Positions 60,855 through 64,000 of a stretch of 64,000 bases of DNA are shown here, one piece after another. Both the position numbers and the translations under genes were made by a program. The notes under the pieces are model-generated. The model did not search any database, was not told where the DNA came from, and worked only from the letters and a program-made list of their open reading frames with translations. The DNA comes from Chitinophagales bacterium. Its GTDB lineage: Bacteria; Bacteroidota; Bacteroidia; Chitinophagales; UBA2359. Numbering within the stretch: position 1 is the stretch's first letter; every line of letters starts with the position of its first letter. The stretch spans positions 62,001 through 126,000 of the forward strand of contig JACJXU010000003.1 in the NCBI GenBank assembly GCA_020636475.1, in the 5' to 3' direction.

Positions 60855-60889
60855 GTGTGTATGTTATGTGTAAAAAGTGTGTATATTTG
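60855..60889 (+). promoter_or_regulatory. Promoter with three 11-bp-phased direct repeats (candidate RHH operator)
   Basis: GTGTGTA (60855), ATGTGTA (60866) and GTGTGTA (60877) are spaced by exactly 11 bases, with 4-base spacers. The third copy runs into the -7 box TATATTTG at 60882-60889. Phased direct repeats over a promoter are typical operators of ribbon-helix-helix repressors, and the first gene encodes such a protein. There is no good -33 box. The ATG begins 9 bases after the -7 box, so the mRNA is probably leaderless or nearly so. Confidence 0.6.
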
Positions 60890-60897
60890 CACCATAT

Positions 60898-61026
60898 ATG
60901 AGACGATTTAACTTTTTCATAGAGCAAGAATGGATTGACAAACTAAGGCGTGATATGAAAAAACACGGACATACTACCGTGAGCGGTTTTATCCGTTATA
61001 TCATTATAAAGTTCTTTGATGAATAA
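60898..61026 (+). CDS. Small ribbon-helix-helix DNA-binding protein, 42 residues
   Basis: The sequence has the CopG/Arc layout: a beta-strand RRFNFFIEQ, helix 1 EWIDKLRRDMKKHG, and helix 2 TVSGFIRYIIIKFF after a turn. Proteins of this fold bind DNA as dimers through the paired N-terminal strands. Phased repeats over its own promoter suggest autorepression (inference). It is too short for common ORF filters and is likely to be missed in annotation. It starts almost at the predicted transcription start and ends 5 bases before the first Y-RNA-like module. A single transcript could therefore hold this gene, the RNA array and, by read-through, the Ro60 gene. Confidence 0.72.
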   Translation: MRRFNFFIEQEWIDKLRRDMKKHGHTTVSGFIRYIIIKFFDE

Positions 61027-61031
61027 AAATA

Positions 61032-61182
61032 TTTGCGGTAGCGATAATTAGAGTTACTTCTTGCAATGAACGATGGCGTAGGTTCGATTCCTACTTTCTC
61101 CACAATGAGATAAAATATAAAAAGGGGAAATGGTGTAATGGTAGCACATCGAAAAAACACTCTATTAGTTTTTCTCCGCAAA
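61032..61182 (+). ncRNA. Y-RNA-like module 1 with circularly permuted tRNA-like domain
   Basis: The ends pair: TTTGCGG (61032-61038), bulged T, AG against CT then CCGCAAA (61174-61182). After an internal loop (CGA / GTTTTT), TAATTAGAG (61045-61053) pairs with CTCTATTA (61160-61167), one base bulged. TTACTTC follows. The far end is tRNA-like. CGAT/ATCG (61071-61074, 61148-61151) closes it. T-arm: GTAGG-TTCGATT-CCTAC. Acceptor: TTTCTCC (61095-61101) pairs with GGGGAAA (61124-61130) through a 22-base linker. D-arm: GTGT-AATGGTA-GCAC. T-loop and D-loop consensus bases are intact. This matches the plan of bacterial Y RNAs (YrlA type): a Ro-binding stem from both ends plus a tRNA-like module. It lies upstream of a Ro60 gene. 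Confidence 0.78.
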
Positions 61183-61188
61183 AACCTA

Positions 61189-61254
61189 TTACAAGTGGCG
61201 ATAAATGAGTTACTTCTTTTGGTGAAACACACTCATTTAACCTTTCCCTTGTAA
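61189..61254 (+). ncRNA. Y-RNA-like module 2, minimal, no tRNA-like domain
   Basis: TTACAAG (61189-61195), bulged T, GG pair with CC then CTTGTAA (61246-61254). After an internal loop (CGA / ACCTTT), TAAATGAG (61202-61209) pairs perfectly with CTCATTTA (61232-61239). The loop starts with TTACTTC and ends AAACACA, as in module 1. It has the same bulged double stem as modules 1 and 3 but a simple loop of 22 bases in place of the tRNA mimic. Only 6 and 5 bases separate it from its neighbours, so all three are probably made as one RNA. Confidence 0.68.
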
Positions 61255-61259
61255 AATTA

Positions 61260-61394
61260 TTAGTGGTGGCAAAATGCGAGTTACTTCGACTGTGGCTCGA
61301 GAGGTCGCGGGTTCGAGTCCCGTCAAAATGGTTTAGGCTGTTTTGTAGCTCAGCGGTTAGAGCGCTAATTACTTGCATTAATTTTCCCCGCTAA
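61260..61394 (+). ncRNA. Y-RNA-like module 3 with circularly permuted tRNA-like domain
   Basis: TTAGTGG (61260-61266), bulged T, GG pair with CC then CCGCTAA (61386-61394). ATGCGAG (61274-61280) pairs with CTTGCAT (61372-61378), with one G-T pair. TTACTTC follows, as in modules 1 and 2. The tRNA-like part has T-arm GCGGG-TTCGAGT-CCCGT (61307-61323). Acceptor 3' strand CAAAATG (61324-61330), an 8-base linker and acceptor 5' strand TGTTTTG (61339-61345) pair with two wobbles. Then TA and D-arm GCTC-AGCGGTTA-GAGC (61348-61363). A longer variable-like segment (61297-61306) precedes the T-arm. It would be mistaken for scattered tRNA fragments. Confidence 0.76.
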
Positions 61395-61402
61395 ATTTTT
61401 AT

Positions 61403-61438
61403 AAGGGCTGTATAAAACTAATTATGCAGCCCTTTTTT
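61403..61438 (+). terminator. Strong terminator/attenuator between the Y RNA array and the Ro60 gene
   Basis: 13-bp stem from AAGGGCTGTATAA and TTATGCAGCCCTT (one wobble) with a 6-base loop, running into T6. It lies 28 bases before the Ro60 start codon. No separate -7 box was found in between, so Ro60 expression may depend on read-through. Confidence 0.85.
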
Positions 61439-61465
61439 ATTGAATTATTTAAAATAAAAAATAAG

Positions 61466-62896
61466 ATGTCAAGATTTAATCAAAAACTTACCTTTGAAAA
61501 AACCATAAACTTAGCGGGAGGCGAGGCATATATGCAATCGCCGGAAGTAGAATTGCTTTCTGTATTATTAACATCGTTTGCCAACGACCAATATTATAGA
61601 AATGCGAATGACACATTTGAACGACTTAAAGAGTTGATAAGAATTTGCGACAAAAAATTTGTGGCGCAAGCAGCTATTTATGCGCGCACACAGTTTGGTA
61701 TGAGAAGCATTACGCACGTGGTGACTTCGGAATTGGCAAAACATCTTTCGGGAATGGATTGGGCAAAGAATTTTTATGATAAAATAGTCTATCGTCCAGA
61801 TGATATGATGGAAATATTGTCGTATCACGCGGCGAACAATGGCAAAATTCCCAACGCAATGAAAAAAGGATTTGCACAAGCCTTCGACCGTTTTGATGCG
61901 TATGCTTTGGCAAAATACAGAGGCGAAAACAAAGGCTTTAAGTTGGTGGACGTGGTGAATTTGGTACACCCTATTCCTACGGAAAGAAATGCCGAAGCCT
62001 TACGCGAATTGATGGAAGGAAAATTGCGTTCATCGGGTACTTGGGAAAGCGAATTGACCCGAGCCGGACAAGCGGCAAATAACGAAGATGAACGCGAAGC
62101 CTTTAAAAAAGAGGTTTGGGTGAACTTGGTACGCGAAAAGAAAATAGGCTACTTTGCGTTGTTGCGCAATTTGCGTAATATTATTGAGCAAGCACCGGAA
62201 GTTATTGACGAGGCGATGGAATTATTGACCAACGAAAACTTGATAAAAAAATCGCTGGTGTTGCCTTTTCGCTATATAACGGCATACGATGAGGTACAAA
62301 AACTTACCGCCGATGGTAAAATAGTACGCAAGGTGATGAACACACTTAATAAAGCAGTGGACATTGCCGTAAACAATGTACCCGTTTTTGCGGGTGATAC
62401 GTTGGTAGTGTTAGATGTTTCTGGTTCGATGTCGGGCAAGCCTGCTACTATTGGCGCATTGTTTTCAGCCATTTTGGTAAAATCGAACAATGCCGATTTG
62501 ATGACATTTGACAATACGGCACGATACGTAAATGTAAACACCGCCGACAGTACTTTAACCATTGCTAATGCGATAAGATTTAGCGGAGGCGGTACAAATT
62601 TTCAGGATATTTTTAAACGTGCGAACAGAAAATATGCGCGTGTAATTATTTTGTCGGATATGCAAGGCTGGATAGGATACAATACGCCTACGAAAGAGTT
62701 TAATGAATGGAAAAAAACTACCGGAGCCAACCCTTATGTCTATTCATATGACTTGCAAGGATATGGAACAATGCAATTTCCTGAAGCCAATGTTTTTTGC
62801 ATTGCAGGATTTTCGGAAAAGATATTTGATGTAATGAAACTTTTGGAAACAGATAAAAATGCGCTGGTTAATACGATTAAATCGGTGGAAATATAG
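61466..62896 (+). CDS. rsr: Ro60/Rsr ortholog (TROVE plus von Willebrand A domain)
   Basis: 476 residues from the ATG at 61466 (MSRFNQKLTFEKTINLAGG). The frame opens at 61424, but that start lies inside the terminator stem. Residues about 10-300 are the TROVE HEAT-repeat ring (FVAQAAIYARTQFGMRSITHV, KGFKLVDVVNLVHP) that binds misfolded RNA ends in its hole and Y RNA on its rim. Residues about 310-476 are a vWA fold with a complete MIDAS: D317-V-S-G-S-M-S, Thr377 in GGGTNF and Asp398 in LSDMQGW. Bacterial Rsr proteins work with Y RNAs and exonucleases in RNA decay and quality control. No rtcB or rtcA gene is in the window. Confidence 0.95.
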   Translation: MSRFNQKLTFEKTINLAGGEAYMQSPEVELLSVLLTSFANDQYYRNANDTFERLKELIRICDKKFVAQAAIYARTQFGMRSITHVVTSELAKHLSGMDWAKNFYDKIVYRPDDMMEILSYHAANNGKIPNAMKKGFAQAFDRFDAYALAKYRGENKGFKLVDVVNLVHPIPTERNAEALRELMEGKLRSSGTWESELTRAGQAANNEDEREAFKKEVWVNLVREKKIGYFALLRNLRNIIEQAPEVIDEAMELLTNENLIKKSLVLPFRYITAYDEVQKLTADGKIVRKVMNTLNKAVDIAVNNVPVFAGDTLVVLDVSGSMSGKPATIGALFSAILVKSNNADLMTFDNTARYVNVNTADSTLTIANAIRFSGGGTNFQDIFKRANRKYARVIILSDMQGWIGYNTPTKEFNEWKKTTGANPYVYSYDLQGYGTMQFPEANVFCIAGFSEKIFDVMKLLETDKNALVNTIKSVEI

Positions 62897-62924
62897 GAGT
62901 AGAATACATTATTCGTAAGATTAC

Positions 62925-62966
62925 AACGCAATATCTTCGCCATCTTTGGTGAGGTATTGCGTTTTT
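62925..62966 (+). terminator. Terminator after the Ro60 gene
   Basis: AACGCAATA/TATTGCGTT outer stem with a paired CCA/TGG inner part and a T5 run. Confidence 0.8.
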
Positions 62967-63039
62967 GTTTTTGATAGTACCTACTTTACTCAATTAGCAA
63001 GTCGCTTTCTTTCAATATTATACTAAAATCGAATAGTTA

Positions 63040-63301
63040 TTGCGTATTAAAAAAGGGAAAAATCTTTTTTCGCCGTATAGCAGTTTTTTGGCGTTAAAAA
63101 TTTTTGAAGCCTTGGAAAAAATTTAGCGAAAGAACTGCGGTTTTGCCCGTAAAGGGCAAAAATACCTTGAAAAAAGTGTCCTTTCTTTTGCTTCGTTTTC
63201 TTTGGACAAGCAAAGAAAATGAAGAAATCCCCAAGCATAGTTTTGTAACTAAAGTTGCGAGGCAGATACTTACCTTTAATAATTCCTAAACCAATACGCA
63301 A
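63040..63301. repeat. MITE-like dispersed repeat, copy 2 (262 bp, intact ends)
   Basis: The element is bounded by inverted TTGCGTATT (63040-63048) and AATACGCAA (63293-63301). It contains the core TTCTTTTGCTTCG and a perfect hairpin TTTTCTTTG-GACAAG-CAAAGAAAA, then AATGAAGAA. The core and left end recur at 39938-40121. No coding capacity is credible. The stretch 62897-63348 otherwise holds only the Ro60 terminator. Confidence 0.72.
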
Positions 63302-63348
63302 CCTTCATACTGTTTTGGTATTATATCTTCGTTCGTAAGTTCAGTGAA

Positions 63349-63581
63349 TTAAATATTTGATGGCGACTGAATTTGCTGTATTACTTCTTGTGCATCATGC
63401 AATTTATTGTTATACAGTAGGCGCATCTTGCACAATTTGGCTGTAATCTTCCTCCGACAAATAGTTTTGTAGCAATTCTTTTACATTAGTTTTAGGAGTA
63501 CTTTCTTGTTTTTTCCATGTAAAAGAACAGGATTTGACGAAAAGAAGCAATATGAAATTTAAAATTAGAAGTTGTTGCATT
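63349..63581 (-). pseudogene. Decayed small lipoprotein gene
   Basis: The ATG at 63581 begins MQQLLILNFILLLF, a signal-peptide start. After a T5 run the family-like frame (VKSCSFTWKKQES...) continues only if one T is removed. A second shift near 63412 would join the frame LLYNNKLHDAQEVIQQIQSPSNI. As it stands, no frame is complete. This could be a remnant or a run of homopolymer errors. It follows the partial gene at the window edge. Confidence 0.3.
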
Positions 63582-64000
63582 AGTTATAATTAAAATGAGG
63601 AAGGTCTTTTTGGGAAATACCCCAAAAATCATAATAGTCTAAATTTAAGAGAATGGGTACTATTGTAATGCCTTGCTGGTTTGCTTCATGTATGTGTGTG
63701 AGCCAGTCAAATGATTTTTCTTTATTGAGTTTTCCCATATATTCTGCCCACGTAATGAGTACATAATAATCCGCTTTGGGCAAATCATTTGTACTAAAAG
63801 AAGATTGGGTATTCAGGTTTATTTTGTTGAGGAGCATAGCATTTAAAGTCCGAGTGGTATCAGAAATTTGCTGCGAAGCATTTTTAAGTCCGTCAATAAA
63901 TACACTCACGCCGGCATTGCAAGAAGTAGGCGTTTCGCGATAGTCTAAAAAATAGCCGTCTTTGTTATAAAAATACGCATCGGGAAAACTTTTTAAGACA
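63580..64000 (-). CDS. Protein of unknown function, C-terminal 139 residues (cut by window edge)
   Basis: The frame is open to the end of the window; the N-terminus lies beyond it. Readable segments are FPDAYFYNKDGYFLDYRETPTSCNAG, ADYYVLITWAEYMGKLNKEK and TIVPILLNLDYYDFW. The last two recall the core of thioredoxin-like folds (a strand before and after a helix), but no CxxC is seen in this part. An internal GTG at 63909 is not the start, because the upstream codons read on sensibly. I do not recognise the family. Confidence 0.6.
   Translation of the reverse strand, partial: VLKSFPDAYFYNKDGYFLDYRETPTSCNAGVSVFIDGLKNASQQISDTTRTLNAMLLNKINLNTQSSFSTNDLPKADYYVLITWAEYMGKLNKEKSFDWLTHIHEANQQGITIVPILLNLDYYDFWGISQKDLPHFNYN

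Noticed and set aside
61071..61370. Ordinary tRNA genes suggested by GGTTCGATTCC, GGTTCGAGTCC and two D-arm sequences
   Set aside because: The T-arm halves come before the D-arm halves. In normal order no acceptor or anticodon stem forms, while in permuted order both acceptors pair fully.
60996..61378. Minus-strand open frames across the RNA array
   Set aside because: They run against the paired RNA modules, have no conserved features and overlap each other.
61032..61394. CRISPR-like array because of repeated GAGTTACTTC
   Set aside because: The repeats are short, imperfect and unevenly spaced (about 157 and 71 bases), each sits in its own stem, and there are no cas genes.
63047..63301. 84-residue minus-strand frame (FFACPKKTKQKK)
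   Set aside because: It is a translation of the dispersed repeat; the same peptide string appears in the other copy at 39935-40117.

Overview
The window looks like a Bacteroidota chromosome segment, roughly 40% GC. The evidence is TAnnTTTG-type -7 promoter boxes, type IX secretion (T9SS) C-terminal sorting domains, a PorP/SprF-like and a PorV/PorQ-like protein, a SusC-like TonB-dependent receptor, and an atp operon that stops after atpG. I cannot place it below phylum from sequence alone.

Layout. 1-2780: the 5' part of katG divergent from oxyR, then an SRAP-type DNA-crosslink protease. 2793-9801: secA, then a pair with a secreted cytochrome c-like/copper monooxygenase-like T9SS protein and a Wzi/RemB-like barrel. 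9806-16458: an M23 peptidase-MerR pair, then alaS-gatB-thioredoxin lipoprotein. 16539-20284: envelope proteins of unknown function and a hemolysin III/TrhA-like protein. 20352-22924: thrS-infC. 23053-28003: a TPR lipoprotein, a SprF-like protein, a T9SS type B protein and a MacB/FtsX-type permease. 28197-33204: atpB-E-F-H-A-G behind a good promoter. 33299-45092: pepA, an ATP-grasp enzyme, recN, a WG-repeat protein, proS-sbcD, an SRPBCC/GyrI-like protein, a HIT protein and greA. 45263-54702: an operon of a TonB receptor, a 1508-residue T9SS protein and a PorV/PorQ-like protein. 54806-60661: a 2-hydroxyacid dehydrogenase, a complete ISAs1-like insertion sequence sitting in the stop codon of rsmA, and a frameshifted T9SS pseudogene.

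The most interesting region is 60855-62896. A 42-residue ribbon-helix-helix protein, too short for ordinary ORF cut-offs, starts a few bases after a -7 box. Three direct repeats with exact 11-bp spacing overlap that promoter. Next come about 360 bases that fold by eye into three successive Y-RNA-like modules sharing one bulged stem and the sequence GAG-TTACTTC. Two of these modules carry a circularly permuted tRNA-like domain, in the order T-arm, acceptor 3' strand, linker, acceptor 5' strand, D-arm. A strong intrinsic terminator separates the array from a Ro60/Rsr ortholog (TROVE plus von Willebrand A). I read this as an autoregulated Ro60-Y RNA locus with a tandem array of three Y RNAs. The pairing is visible in the sequence; binding and regulation are inference.

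Other points: a MITE-like repeat with TTGCGTATT ends occurs twice (39938-40121 and 63040-63301). infC uses a TTG start. A perfect 13-bp hairpin lies between atpE and atpF. The window ends in a partial gene of unknown function.
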